From Halomonas sp. S3-1-1 (GTDB lineage Bacteria; Pseudomonadota; Gammaproteobacteria; Pseudomonadales; Halomonadaceae), in assembly GCF_023757625.1 (NCBI RefSeq), contig NZ_JALGBZ010000008.1, positions 32,467 to 96,466 on the forward strand: a DNA stretch of 64,000 nt, given 5' to 3'. Numbering within the stretch: the first letter of the stretch is position 1; every line of letters begins with the position of its first letter. Below are positions 1 to 8,637 of the stretch, in pieces. A program made the position numbers and the translations under genes. The notes beneath the pieces were generated by a model. The model ran no database searches and was not told where the DNA came from. It saw nothing but the letters and a program-made list of their open reading frames with translations.

Positions 1-329
1 TGCGCGCCGTGGTTACGAATCGAGATCATGCCGGTCAGGTAGTCGTGTACCGCACCGGCAAAGATGCAGCCGACCACGATCCAGACGAACGCCACGGGGC
101 CGTATAGAGCGCCCAAAATCGGGCCGAAGATCGGGCCTACCCCGGCAATATTGAGTAGCTGAATGAGCGAGTTGCGCGTGGGGTTCATCGGCACGTAGTC
201 GATGTTGTCGCGCATGCTAAAGGCCGGTGTCGGACGCTTTCGGTCGGCGACGAACACCCGATCGACGAACTTACCGTAGGTGAAATACCCGACTATTAGC
301 AGCAGTATCGATGCGATGAAAGTGATCAT
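1..329 (-). CDS. cstA: CstA-family carbon starvation / peptide or pyruvate transporter, N-terminal part
   Basis: Partial gene running off the left edge; about 109 N-terminal residues are visible, starting at an ATG whose complement lies at 327-329. The visible part opens with a hydrophobic helix (residues 1-20), followed by the family signature region with the segments DNIDYVPMNP, LLNIAGVGPIFGPI and AGAVHDYLTGM. CstA proteins are inner-membrane transporters induced by carbon starvation and linked to peptide or pyruvate uptake; the substrate here cannot be told. The short N-terminus resembles the shorter form of the family rather than the longer E. coli protein. It reads leftward, away from sodC's terminator. 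Confidence 0.9.
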   Translation of the reverse strand, partial: MITFIASILLLIVGYFTYGKFVDRVFVADRKRPTPAFSMRDNIDYVPMNPTRNSLIQLLNIAGVGPIFGPILGALYGPVAFVWIVVGCIFAGAVHDYLTGMISIRNHGA

Positions 330-479
330 TGGGGTTACCCGGTGGTGGTCGGTGGCGAGGGGCAGATCGCGCGGGCGCTCGACCCGCGTGTCCAAACCCG
401 CTGAATGTATCTGGTCGTGCGTGGATACGCTCTACGACTTTAGTTTCCCTTCGGGCAAATTGACCCTTTGAGTGCCCAC

Positions 480-511
480 AAAAAAACGGGCAGCCGTTGG
501 GCTGCCCGTTT
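480..511 (-). terminator. Rho-independent terminator of sodC
   Basis: An 11-bp stem (AACGGGCAGCC at 485-495 pairing with GGCTGCCCGTT at 500-510) with a 4-nt loop. On the minus strand it is followed by a run of seven T (complement of the A run at 480-486). It lies about 28 bp past the sodC stop codon. Confidence 0.9.
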
Positions 512-538
512 CATGCGCGCTTAGTGAGTCGTTTGGGG

Positions 539-1096
539 TCAGGAAGCGGCCGATGTGGTGCCGCACAGCATACGCGCGCCGCCGCCGCCCAGGTGCGGCT
601 CGTCTTCATAGGTGTCGCCGCCTTCATGGATGATCAGAGCGCGGTCGGTCATGTCGTCCATGCTCAGGCGCGGTGCGAGTACCGGCAGGTTGGCTTCGCC
701 GTCTTCGTTCACCGTCAGTACCGGCAGATCGCCCAAGTGGCCGTCACCGTAAGGGCCCTGGTGGGTGTCGGTGCCTTCCGGGTCGTAGTGGCCGCCGGCG
801 CTCTGGGCGGCGGTCATTTCACCATCATCGTTTTCGGCAGGTTCACAGCTTGAATTCTGGTGCAGGTGGAAGCCATAAACGCCAGGCTCGAGCCCGGTGA
901 TGGACGGGGTGAGCATGACGCCGCCGAACTCGGAGCTTTCGATGGTCACGGTACCCATGGCGTCCTGAACGCCTTCAGCGGTGACTTCGTGCATGTTCAC
1001 TTCGAGCGCGGCGTCCGCGTCGTTGGTCTGTGCCTGGGCGGTCGTTGCCAGCAAAAGCGCGGCGGCGATACCGGTCAAAGGGGTCGCTAAACGCAT
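539..1096 (-). CDS. sodC: Periplasmic Cu,Zn superoxide dismutase
   Basis: A 185-residue protein that dismutates superoxide in the periplasm. Residues 1-23 form a typical Sec signal peptide ending in AQA. The family motifs are all present: GFHLHQ gives copper ligands His77 and His79, His103 in AGGHYDP is the bridging ligand, His112, His120 and Asp123 in the THQGPYGDGHLGD stretch bind zinc, and His157 is the last copper ligand. Cys84 and Cys178 would form the structural disulfide, and the C-terminal LGGGGARMLCG carries the substrate-guiding arginine. A GGAAAGGAGAG ribosome site precedes the ATG. It is monocistronic, with its own terminator downstream. Confidence 0.97.
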   Translation of the reverse strand: MRLATPLTGIAAALLLATTAQAQTNDADAALEVNMHEVTAEGVQDAMGTVTIESSEFGGVMLTPSITGLEPGVYGFHLHQNSSCEPAENDDGEMTAAQSAGGHYDPEGTDTHQGPYGDGHLGDLPVLTVNEDGEANLPVLAPRLSMDDMTDRALIIHEGGDTYEDEPHLGGGGARMLCGTTSAAS

Positions 1097-1245
1097 GTCG
1101 TTTCTCTCCTTTCCTGTTCCGTGGAAGCCCCCGAAGGGGGTTCATAAAAGGTAGCTTCTTAAGCGTGCGAACGCCAACGACGAGCGCTAGTGACAACCGC
1201 TGGCGAAGCCGCGACAATGGCGCCACTTTTTTCGCGGGGAAGGCC

Positions 1246-2016
1246 ATGGCGGCGCTACGCATTCTTTATCAGGACGAGCATCTGGTGGCCGTGCACAAGC
1301 CCGCCGGGCTTTTAGTGCACCGCTCCAAGCTCGCCCGGGGCGAAACCACCTTCCTGCTACAGACGCTGCGCGACCAGCTGGGCCAGCGGGTTTACCCGGT
1401 TCACCGGCTGGACCGGCCGACCTCCGGCGTGATGGTCATGGCGCTCTCTTCCGAGGCCGCCAGCAAGCTAAGCCTGGCGTTCAACGAGCGCGAGGTCGAA
1501 AAGCGCTATCTGGCAGTCGTGCGCGGCAAGGCGCCTTTTGAGGAGATGCTCGACTACCCGCTGCGCGAAGAGGACGGCAGCCGCCCGAAAGCCGAAATGC
1601 CCGCTCTCAAGGCGCGCACCGATATTCAGCGCCTCGATAGCGTGGAGCTTCCGGTGCAGGTGGACCGCTATCCGGTGGCGCGCTACTCGCTGGTACAGGC
1701 CAAGCCGCTCACCGGGCGGCGCCACCAGATTCGCCGGCACCTGTCGCGCCGGGGCTATCCCATCATTGGCGATGCCAAGCATGGCAAGAGTGTGCACAAC
1801 CGGTTTTTCGCCGATGAACTCGGAACGCCCGGGCTGTTACTCGCTGCCAGCCAGCTCTGTTTCGAGCACCCTTGTCAGCCGCTGCGCCTGCGCATCGACT
1901 GCGCGCTGGAGCCGGCGATGGCGGCGCTGTTCGAGCGCCTTGGCTGGGCGGGGCACCTGCCGCGAGACCGCGTGCGCACCGACCCCGTCACGCCCAACGC
2001 TGATACCGCGACCTGA
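1246..2016 (+). CDS. truC: tRNA pseudouridine(65) synthase TruC
   Basis: A 256-residue RluA-family pseudouridine synthase, which most likely isomerises U65 in tRNA. The catalytic motif HRLDRPTSG is present with the nucleophile Asp56. The N-terminal ILYQDEHLVAVHKPAGLLVH block and the GRRHQIRRHLSRRGYPIIGD block are typical of TruC. The frame stays open further upstream, but I chose the ATG at 1246 because a GGGGAAGG ribosome site precedes it and homology begins there. The divergent sodC promoter lies in the 150 bp before it. TruC and not another RluA paralogue is inferred from the short length and lack of an S4 domain. Confidence 0.88.
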   Translation: MAALRILYQDEHLVAVHKPAGLLVHRSKLARGETTFLLQTLRDQLGQRVYPVHRLDRPTSGVMVMALSSEAASKLSLAFNEREVEKRYLAVVRGKAPFEEMLDYPLREEDGSRPKAEMPALKARTDIQRLDSVELPVQVDRYPVARYSLVQAKPLTGRRHQIRRHLSRRGYPIIGDAKHGKSVHNRFFADELGTPGLLLAASQLCFEHPCQPLRLRIDCALEPAMAALFERLGWAGHLPRDRVRTDPVTPNADTAT

Positions 2017-2040
2017 CCCGTTCATTACAGAGAGCCCTGC

Positions 2041-2910
2041 ATGTCCATTGACGCCTCCATTGCCCCTTCGTCGGACGACGCTTCTGACTATGTTTCTGAC
2101 TACGATTTCCGTTTTGGCGGCATTCGCCGCCTTTACGGTCAGCGCGCGGCCGATGCCTTTCGCCGCGCCCACGTGGTTGTGGTGGGCGTTGGTGGGGTAG
2201 GTAGCTGGGCGGCGGAGGCGCTGGCGCGCTCCGGTATCGGCAAGCTCACGCTGATCGATCTCGACGACGTGTGCGTTTCCAACGTCAATCGCCAGCTGCA
2301 CGCCCTCGATGGCACCATCGGCCGGCCCAAGGTCGAGGTGCTGGCCGAGCGCTGTCGCTTGATCAACCCCGCTATCGAGCTCATCGCCGATACTGCCTTT
2401 GTGACGCCGACGAACCTGGCTGAACGCATCCCCGAGAGTGCCGATTACGTGGTGGATGCCATCGACAGCGTGATCGCCAAGGCCGCGCTGATTGGTTGGT
2501 GCAAGCGGCGAAAACTTCCGATCATCGTCACCGGCGCGGCGGGCGGGCAGACCGATCCCACCCGTATTCAGGTGGCGGATCTCACCCGCACCGAGCACGA
2601 TCCGCTGCTCGCCAAGGTGCGCGCGCGCCTGCGCCGGGATTTCGGTTTCTCGCGTAACCCCAAGCGGCGCTTCTCGGTGGCCTGCGTCTACTCCGATGAG
2701 CAGCTCGTCTACCCGGGAAGCGACGGCGAAGTCTGCCTGCAAAAGCCCGCAAGCGGCGAAGCCACTCGGCTGGACTGTGCCTCAGGCTTCGGCGCGGCCA
2801 CCTTCGTCACCGGCACCTTCGGTTTCGTAGCGGCCTCGAAGGTGCTCGAGCGGCTGGCGAAAAACGCCCGCCTCGACGTCAACGCGACACCTGAGGAGAA
2901 CACCCCATGA
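2041..2910 (+). CDS. tcdA: tRNA threonylcarbamoyladenosine dehydratase TcdA (CsdL)
   Basis: A 289-residue E1-like (ThiF/MoeB fold) enzyme. TcdA activates t6A37 of tRNA with ATP and cyclises it to ct6A. The nucleotide-binding motif GVGGVGSW lies at about residues 49-56, followed by LTLIDLDDVCVSNVNRQ, which is diagnostic for the family (D and the N-R-Q site). The conserved C-terminal RFSVACVYSDE block is also present. It starts 24 bp after truC, which suggests co-transcription of two tRNA-modification genes. Its stop overlaps the next start (ATGA at 2907-2910). The N-terminal 20 residues are rich in Asp and Ser and not conserved. Confidence 0.93.
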   Translation: MSIDASIAPSSDDASDYVSDYDFRFGGIRRLYGQRAADAFRRAHVVVVGVGGVGSWAAEALARSGIGKLTLIDLDDVCVSNVNRQLHALDGTIGRPKVEVLAERCRLINPAIELIADTAFVTPTNLAERIPESADYVVDAIDSVIAKAALIGWCKRRKLPIIVTGAAGGQTDPTRIQVADLTRTEHDPLLAKVRARLRRDFGFSRNPKRRFSVACVYSDEQLVYPGSDGEVCLQKPASGEATRLDCASGFGAATFVTGTFGFVAASKVLERLAKNARLDVNATPEENTP

Positions 2911-3125
2911 CCCCACCCGTTCCCGGCATCTACCGCCACTATAAAGGCGCACTTTACGAGGTGCTTGGCACCGCGCAACACAGCGAAACCGAGGAGCCGC
3001 TGGTGGTCTACCGGGCGCTTTACGGCGAGTATGGCCTGTGGGTAAGGCCGCTTGCCATGTTCATGGAAACCGTTGAGGTACAAGGCCAGCAGCAGCCGCG
3101 CTTCGCGCTCGAAAAGGCGTTTTAA
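2907..3125 (+). CDS. DUF1653 domain protein
   Basis: A 72-residue protein that is essentially one DUF1653 domain: PGIYRHYKG at the start, then YEVLGTA, the acidic EEPLVVYRALYG stretch, and LWVRPLAMFMETV. The function is unknown. It starts at an ATG overlapping the tcdA stop codon, with GAGGAG at 2893-2898, so it is translationally coupled to tcdA. No signal peptide or membrane segment is visible. Confidence 0.9.
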   Translation: MTPPVPGIYRHYKGALYEVLGTAQHSETEEPLVVYRALYGEYGLWVRPLAMFMETVEVQGQQQPRFALEKAF

Positions 3126-3169
3126 TCTCTCGGCGCCCGGCCACCCTTCGCTGCCCATCAGGAGCCCGC

Positions 3170-4078
3170 ATGAAAACATTCCAGCACTCGCCCGCCGCTC
3201 ACCCAGGCCAGCCGAAGGTGGCGGGCTTTTACGACCCGTGCACCGGTAGCGTTCAATACATCGTCAGCGACCCGGCCACCAAGGCCTGCGCGATCATCGA
3301 CCCGGTGCTGGATTTCGACGAGAAATCCGGCGCTACCGCCACCTACCACGCCGACGAGCTGCTCGACTACGTGGCGAAATACGAGCTACGCGTCGAGTGG
3401 ATTCTGGATACCCATCCTCACGCGGATCACTTCTCCGCGGCGCAGTATCTAAAGGAAAAGACCGGTGCGCCGGCCGCGATCGGCGAGCACGTAACGAAAG
3501 TGCAGGCGCTGTGGAAGGAGATCTACCACTGGCCGGAGATGCCCGCGGACGGGCGCCAGTGGGACCGGCTGTTCGCCGAAGGCGATACGTTCCAGATTGG
3601 GGAGCTAAAGGCGCGGGTCATGTACTCGCCGGGCCATACGCTGGCCTCGATCACCTACGTGGTGGGTGACGCGGCGTTCGTTCATGACACGCTTTTTCAG
3701 CCGGATTTCGGCACCGCCCGGGCGGACTTCCCCGGCGGCGACGCCCGCGCGCTGTGGCGCTCCATTCAGCAGATTCTAAGCCTGCCCGACGAGACCCGGC
3801 TGTTCACCGGCCACGACTATTGCCCGGGCGGTCGCGCCCCGGCCTGGCAAAGCAGCGTCGCCGAGCAGCGCGAGCAAAACCCGCACCTGGCGGGGCAAAG
3901 CGAGGCGCAGTACGTGGCGTTTCGCCAAGAGCGCGATAGCGAACTGCCCATGCCCAAGCTGATTCTCCACGCACTGCAGGTCAATACTCTGGGCGGGCGC
4001 CTGCCTGAGCCGGAAGCCAACGGCAAGCGCTACCTGAAAATTCCGCTCGACGCGCTGGGTAAGGGGAGCTGGACGTAG
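3170..4078 (+). CDS. MBL-fold metallo-hydrolase, persulfide dioxygenase-like
   Basis: A 302-residue metallo-beta-lactamase-fold protein. The metal motif THPHADH is at residues 81-87, with SPGHT and FVHDTLF further on and TGHDYCPGG near the end of the domain. The conserved FYDPCTGSVQYIV opening and the ARADFPGGDARALW block match the ETHE1/Blh persulfide-dioxygenase-like group (glutathione persulfide to sulfite plus GSH), not glyoxalase II. The start has an AGGAG site at 3160-3164. It follows the DUF1653 gene by 44 bp and may belong to the same transcript. Sulfur chemistry is inferred from the family; no rhodanese domain is fused. Confidence 0.82.
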   Translation: MKTFQHSPAAHPGQPKVAGFYDPCTGSVQYIVSDPATKACAIIDPVLDFDEKSGATATYHADELLDYVAKYELRVEWILDTHPHADHFSAAQYLKEKTGAPAAIGEHVTKVQALWKEIYHWPEMPADGRQWDRLFAEGDTFQIGELKARVMYSPGHTLASITYVVGDAAFVHDTLFQPDFGTARADFPGGDARALWRSIQQILSLPDETRLFTGHDYCPGGRAPAWQSSVAEQREQNPHLAGQSEAQYVAFRQERDSELPMPKLILHALQVNTLGGRLPEPEANGKRYLKIPLDALGKGSWT

Positions 4079-4094
4079 CGCTTACTCGACCGGC

Positions 4095-5210
4095 TCAGCG
4101 CGCGTGCAGCGTAATGCGCGTAAGCTCTGACGGCTTGCCCAAACGCAGGGCGAAACCGGGCCAGAGCGCGGTGCCGCTGTTGAGGTAGAGCGTCATGCCG
4201 TCGAGCGCGTAGAGGCCCGAAACGAAGCCTTCGTTGGCGCGCGCCACCAGCCGGTCGAACCCCACCATCATGCCGCCGTGGGTGTGGCCGGAAAGCTGAA
4301 GATCGACGCCCTGGCCGGCCGCGCGGCGCGCGTTTCGCGGCTGGTGGTCGAGCAGTATGACCGGGGCGCCGGGAGGCGCGCCTTCGAGCGCTTCGGTAAC
4401 GTCCGGCCCCGGATAGCCGTGCTCGGCGGCGGAGGCATCGTTGACCCCGGCCAGCACCAGCGCGGCGTCGCCGCGCTCGATCACCACATGCTCGTTGGAA
4501 AGCGTGCGCATACCGAGCGTTTGGTAGTGCGCCATCCACTCACTGGCGTCAAAGTAGTACTCGTGGTTGCCGGAACTTGCGAACACGCCGTCGGGGGCGG
4601 TGAGCGAGGCAAGCGGGGCGACGTCGTCACGGCGTGCTTCCAGGGTGCCGTCGATCAGGTCGCCGGTGATCAGGATGACGTCCGCGCCGAGCGCGTTGGT
4701 CTTCTCGACTACGTCCTCTACCCAGCTCGCCTGGAACAGCCGGCTGATGTGCAGGTCAGTCAGATGCACGATCTGATAGCCCTCGAACGCCTCTGGCAGC
4801 CCGTCGATGGTGATATCGACCTCCTTGAGCAGCGGCACCCGCGCGGCCTGGCTCACGGCGAAGGTGGCCACGGCTAACGCCACCAGGCTTAGCGCGTAGC
4901 GAAGCGCGGCGGGGATAATGAGCCTGCGGCGTTTGATCAGCGCCAGCACCAAGGTGAGCGCATCGACCGCGAGCTGCATCAGCGCCAGAAAGAGCATCGC
5001 CCCAAACAGCGTATTGACGAGCAGCACCACCGCTGGAGGCACCTCCGGCGAGAACATGCTGCCAAAGGCGAGCTGGGTCAAAAGGTGGTGCTGCGAGACG
5101 AGCAGCAACATCGCCGAGAGTACGACCTTACTCCAAAGCGGCCAAGCCAAGGGCGCCAGTACCCGGAGAATCACGATCAGGCAGGGCAGTGAAATCAGCA
5201 GATGAAACAT
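4095..5210 (-). CDS. Membrane-bound calcineurin-like metallophosphoesterase
   Basis: A protein of about 371 residues with four hydrophobic segments in the first ~150 residues and a C-terminal metallophosphoesterase domain. All metal motifs are visible: LTDLHIS, ITGDLIDG, SSGNHEYY, LLDHQPRNA and LSGHTHGGMM. The closest described relatives are YkuE/YaeI-type phosphodiesterases tied to the cell envelope; the substrate is not known. I place the start at the ATG complementary to 5208-5210 because the membrane helix follows at once, but an in-frame ATG at 5273 would add 21 basic residues. The ribosome sites of both are weak. It is convergent with the metallo-hydrolase gene. Confidence 0.85.
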   Translation of the reverse strand: MFHLLISLPCLIVILRVLAPLAWPLWSKVVLSAMLLLVSQHHLLTQLAFGSMFSPEVPPAVVLLVNTLFGAMLFLALMQLAVDALTLVLALIKRRRLIIPAALRYALSLVALAVATFAVSQAARVPLLKEVDITIDGLPEAFEGYQIVHLTDLHISRLFQASWVEDVVEKTNALGADVILITGDLIDGTLEARRDDVAPLASLTAPDGVFASSGNHEYYFDASEWMAHYQTLGMRTLSNEHVVIERGDAALVLAGVNDASAAEHGYPGPDVTEALEGAPPGAPVILLDHQPRNARRAAGQGVDLQLSGHTHGGMMVGFDRLVARANEGFVSGLYALDGMTLYLNSGTALWPGFALRLGKPSELTRITLHAR

Positions 5211-5306
5211 GAGTGATGCTCGTGGTGGCGCATTGGGGCGTGCCAGCAAACCACGAAAGCAACGCCTTGGCAAAAGCCTCGATGCCGCCGCATCAACGCC
5301 GGGATA

Positions 5307-6722
5307 TCAGGCCTCTTTGTCGGTGGCCTGTAAAAGCGCCGCCGCGCTTTGCCCGGCGACGGCGCCCAGCACGACGGCACTCAATAGACCGTTGCCCGAG
5401 AGATAGCCGCTATCGCCGGCGCCGGAAACGCCCCGCGCTGCGCCGCCGCCGGCGAACAGGTTGGGCAGCCTCTGGCCGTTGGTATCCAGCACTCGTGCCT
5501 GGGGATTCACTTCGAGCCCGCCTTGGGTGTGAAACAGCGCTCCGGTAACGCGGACGGCGTAGTAAGGCGGTGACAGCAGGTTGGCGGGTTCGAAAACGCG
5601 GCCGAACGTGTCCGGTGTCTGCGTTCGGGAGTGGCGATGCATATCGTCGACGGCCGACTCCAGTGCGGCGAGCGGCAGGTCGAGGCTTTCGGCCAAGGCC
5701 TCTAGCGTGTCGAAGGCGCGTATCGCGCCGGCGTCAAAGGCGTTACGGTAATCCTCGAACTCAAGCGCGTTTTCATGAATACGTTCGTCGAAAATATTCC
5801 AGGCGATGCCCTCGGGCTGGGCGAGTACGTTGGCGGCCTGCTCGGAGTAGCCGCCGTGCTCGTTGGAGAAGCGCTCCCCCAGCACGTTGACCTGCAAGCC
5901 GCCCTGCATCATCAGTGCCCAGCTGATCAAAATCTGGTGCGGGGTGGCAAGCGAGCCGTGGCCCTGGCAGGCGGCCAAGTCCTTCGTGCTCGCACCCATC
6001 GCCTCGCCCCAGAGCAGCGCATCGCCCTGGTTGCCCTCGTGGCCGTAGTAGAGTGCCTCCTTGAGCGACGGGATATGGCGCTTTACCAACTCGGCATTTC
6101 CGCCGTAGCCGTTGCAGGCCAAAATCAGGGCGTCGCAGCCGATACGCTCGCGACTGCCGTCGGGGCGTGTGATCGTCACGCCGCGCACCCGTTGGGCCTC
6201 GTCCACGTGCAGGTCCTCGACCCGCGCCTGGGTGAGAACATCCACGCCGGCACGCTCGGCGGCGTTCAAAAGTGCGCCCATCAGCTCTTCGCCGGTGCGC
6301 CGAGGCGTGGCGTGCATGCGCAGTCGCCGGTGGCCGGGGTAGAGAAAGCCTTCGACCAGCTCAAAAGGCACGCCGTGATCGTCGGCCAGCCACTCCACGG
6401 TCGGCCCCGATTGCTCGGCCAGCAGCTCGACGATCAGTTGGTCGGCCTCGAAGCCGTTCTTGCGCTGAATGTCCTCGGCCATGAGGCCGGGGGTGTCATC
6501 GACTTCCAGTGCCTTTTGAAAGCGAGTGCCAGCGGCGGGAATGAAGCCTTGTGACATCGCGGTGCTTCCCCGGGGCAGCGCATCGCGTTCGAGCACGGCG
6601 AGATCAATACCCGCCTCACGCGCCTTGAGCGCCGCCACCAGCCCACAGGCGCCGGCACCGATGATGAGAAGCGGTAGGTGAAAATCGAAAGCCTCTGACG
6701 CGTGACAGGAGCGAACGGCCAT
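5307..6722 (-). CDS. FAD-dependent dehydrogenase/fumarate-reductase-type flavoprotein of the catabolic operon
   Basis: A 471-residue flavoprotein of the fumarate reductase/3-ketosteroid dehydrogenase superfamily. The dinucleotide fold LLIIGAGACGLVAALKA is at the N-terminus, followed by LERDALPRGSTAMSQGFIPAAG (flavin contact), and the C-terminus has the family's GLEVNPQARVLD and LFAGGGAARGVSGAGDSGYLSGNGL. Members oxidise or reduce a C=C bond next to a carbonyl; the substrate here is unknown. The ATG overlaps the stop of the upstream PuuE-like gene by one base (TAATG), so it is the last gene of the minus-strand operon. I infer alkene formation or reduction on the pathway's cyclic or dicarboxylic intermediate. 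Confidence 0.85.
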   Translation of the reverse strand: MAVRSCHASEAFDFHLPLLIIGAGACGLVAALKAREAGIDLAVLERDALPRGSTAMSQGFIPAAGTRFQKALEVDDTPGLMAEDIQRKNGFEADQLIVELLAEQSGPTVEWLADDHGVPFELVEGFLYPGHRRLRMHATPRRTGEELMGALLNAAERAGVDVLTQARVEDLHVDEAQRVRGVTITRPDGSRERIGCDALILACNGYGGNAELVKRHIPSLKEALYYGHEGNQGDALLWGEAMGASTKDLAACQGHGSLATPHQILISWALMMQGGLQVNVLGERFSNEHGGYSEQAANVLAQPEGIAWNIFDERIHENALEFEDYRNAFDAGAIRAFDTLEALAESLDLPLAALESAVDDMHRHSRTQTPDTFGRVFEPANLLSPPYYAVRVTGALFHTQGGLEVNPQARVLDTNGQRLPNLFAGGGAARGVSGAGDSGYLSGNGLLSAVVLGAVAGQSAAALLQATDKEA

Positions 6723-7669
6723 TAGACAGCTCCCTTTTCGTCGTTGGGTTGAGCTTTCTTGAACGCGTCGAGAATTTCGCCCGCCGGCGCCTGCCAGACC
6801 TCCTCATGGCGGGCGATATGGGCGAGCACCTCTTCGAGACAAGCAATCCGGTGCGGCTGGCCGACGAGCCAGGGGTGAAGGTTGAGTGTGAACAGGCGAG
6901 CGCCGGCGTGCCGCGACTCTTCGAGTAGAAAATCGAACGCGTCCTTCACCTGCGCAACCCAGGAATCCTCCGAGTGAAGGTTTTGGCTCATGACGAACTG
7001 ATCCTCGATCTCGGTGGTAAGCGGTATCATGGTGAGCTCGCCCGCGGCGGTTTTCCAGGCGTAGGGCAGCTCGTCGTTGACCCAGTCGGCGCAGTACTCG
7101 ATGCCATTCTCGGTCAAAAGATCCGGCGTGTTGAAGCTCTGGTGCTTGGCGGGGCTGAGCCAGCCGCGAATGCGTTGGCCGGTCACGCGGCCAAGGGTCT
7201 CCACCGAGCGCTTGACCAGTTCGGCCTCTTCCTCGACGGGCTGGCCGCCGTAGTGCAAGTGGTCCATGTTCCAGCCGTGGGCGATGAATTCGCCGCCGTG
7301 CTCTTGAAGGCGCTTGACCAGATAGGGCGTCTGCTCGGCGAGCTGGGCATTGATCGCGTAGGTCGGCGTGATGGCGTGCTGCTTTAGGGCCTTGAGCACC
7401 CGATAGACGCCCACCCGGTTGCCGTAATCGCGTAGCGAGAAGTGGCGCAGGTCCGGATAGGGCATGGTCATGCCGTTGGGCACCTTGAACGGCTCGCCGC
7501 GCTGGTTGAGCGGGTAGAACTGCAGCGACACGTTGATCCAAACCGCCAGTGTCTTGCCACCTGGCCAGGTGATGGGCGCGCGCTCGCCGAGCATCGACCA
7601 GTCATAGCGGTCGTGGTCGTAGCCATAGCGGCGCAGCGGGTAGTCCAGGTAGTCGTCGTTGAGTGCCAT
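6722..7669 (-). CDS. PuuE-like polysaccharide-deacetylase-fold hydrolase, copy 1
   Basis: A protein of 315 residues with the NodB/CE4 deacetylase fold, of the PuuE (allantoinase-like) branch. It has the LRDYGNRVGVYR motif, EFIAHGWNMDHLHYGG in place of the canonical deacetylase metal site, and a conserved LNLHPWLVGQPHR near the C-terminus. PuuE relatives hydrolyse cyclic amides such as allantoin, and no secretion signal is seen, so a cytoplasmic ring-opening role is more likely than action on polysaccharide. The start is the ATG complementary to 7667-7669, five bases past the stop of the paralogue upstream. It overlaps the FAD gene start by one base. It is a diverged paralogue of its neighbour. 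Confidence 0.85.
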   Translation of the reverse strand: MALNDDYLDYPLRRYGYDHDRYDWSMLGERAPITWPGGKTLAVWINVSLQFYPLNQRGEPFKVPNGMTMPYPDLRHFSLRDYGNRVGVYRVLKALKQHAITPTYAINAQLAEQTPYLVKRLQEHGGEFIAHGWNMDHLHYGGQPVEEEAELVKRSVETLGRVTGQRIRGWLSPAKHQSFNTPDLLTENGIEYCADWVNDELPYAWKTAAGELTMIPLTTEIEDQFVMSQNLHSEDSWVAQVKDAFDFLLEESRHAGARLFTLNLHPWLVGQPHRIACLEEVLAHIARHEEVWQAPAGEILDAFKKAQPNDEKGAV

Positions 7670-7673
7670 GGTA

Positions 7674-8627
7674 TCAAGTCTCCCTGAGTGCGGTGGCGCT
7701 CTGCGCCTGAATGCTTTCAAGCGCGGCATCGAAATAGTGAGCCCGGTAGTACTCGGCGATTTCCCGGCCGGTCGCCACCCACACGTCCGAATGGCCGGTA
7801 ATGTACTCCAGCGCCTCCTCGAAAGCCTTGATGCGGTGAGGGCAGCTCACTTGGTAGTTGTGGGTGGGAATGCACATGACCGTGCCGGACTCGGCGCCCT
7901 CCTGGTACAGGCGGTCGAAGTGGCGCTTGAGCATGGTGGCGTACTGGCGCGGTTCGACCTTGTTCACCGCATACACGATGGTGTCGTTCATTTCCATGGA
8001 GTAGGGCACTGAGATGAAGCGCTTGCCGGAACGTACGTTGACCGGTGTGGGTTGGTCGTCGTGGAATAGATCGCAGGTGTAGAGCCCGCCGCGCTCACCG
8101 AAGAGTTCCTCGCCCACCTCGGCGAAAAGGTCCAGCGTGCGCTCGGAGTGCGACAGCGCCGGCGCCAGATACCCAGCGCAGGCCTGCCCGGTATGGCGAT
8201 GGATGGTTTCCATGCTGTCACGGATCATTGCGCGCTCTTGGGCCTCGCTCAGGCCGTAGGTGTAGCGCGTGTTGTAGATGCCGTGGCTGAAGAACTCCCA
8301 ATCGCGCTCCTGGCACATACGGATGATATCCGGATGGTGCTCGCAAAGCGCCGTCGAAAGCGAGACCGAACCGCGCACGCCGTACTTGTCCAGAAGCGCC
8401 ATCTGGCGCTGATGGCCCACCCGGTTGCCATAGTCGCGGATGCTGTAGCCGGGCACCGACGGGTGCGGGTGCGGCCAGGGTTTGCGGCTGGGGTTTTGCG
8501 GTGGGTCGAGCTCATAATATTCGATGTTGGGCGCGACCCAGAAAGCGACTTTTGCGCCACCCGGCCACTCGATTTTGGGACGCTGGTCATAGGCCCAGTA
8601 GTCGTACACGCCAAGGGATTCTTTCAT
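7674..8627 (-). CDS. PuuE-like polysaccharide-deacetylase-fold hydrolase, copy 2
   Basis: A 317-residue paralogue of the next gene in the operon. It shares IRDYGNRVGHQRQ, and has EFFSHGIYNTRYTYGLS and IPTHNYQVSCPHRI at the matching places. There is no signal peptide. Two consecutive members of one family suggest two ring-opening or deacylating steps, or a heteromeric enzyme. GAGGAG precedes the ATG (complement at 8625-8627). It begins 10 bp after the stop of the isochorismatase-like gene, clearly in one operon. Family assignment is firm; the cyclic-amide or imide substrate is inferred from PuuE-type relatives and the context. Confidence 0.85.
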   Translation of the reverse strand: MKESLGVYDYWAYDQRPKIEWPGGAKVAFWVAPNIEYYELDPPQNPSRKPWPHPHPSVPGYSIRDYGNRVGHQRQMALLDKYGVRGSVSLSTALCEHHPDIIRMCQERDWEFFSHGIYNTRYTYGLSEAQERAMIRDSMETIHRHTGQACAGYLAPALSHSERTLDLFAEVGEELFGERGGLYTCDLFHDDQPTPVNVRSGKRFISVPYSMEMNDTIVYAVNKVEPRQYATMLKRHFDRLYQEGAESGTVMCIPTHNYQVSCPHRIKAFEEALEYITGHSDVWVATGREIAEYYRAHYFDAALESIQAQSATALRET

Positions 8628-8637
8628 GGTTTGCTCC

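Noticed and set aside
1128..1142. CCCCC-GAA-GGGGG hairpin upstream of sodC
   Set aside because: It has a short stem without T tract and lies in a promoter region; it is too weak to call a terminator or riboswitch.
1837..2742. 301-residue minus-strand open frame opposite tcdA
   Set aside because: It is a GC-rich shadow of tcdA and truC, with no family motif; the plus strand has clear enzymes.
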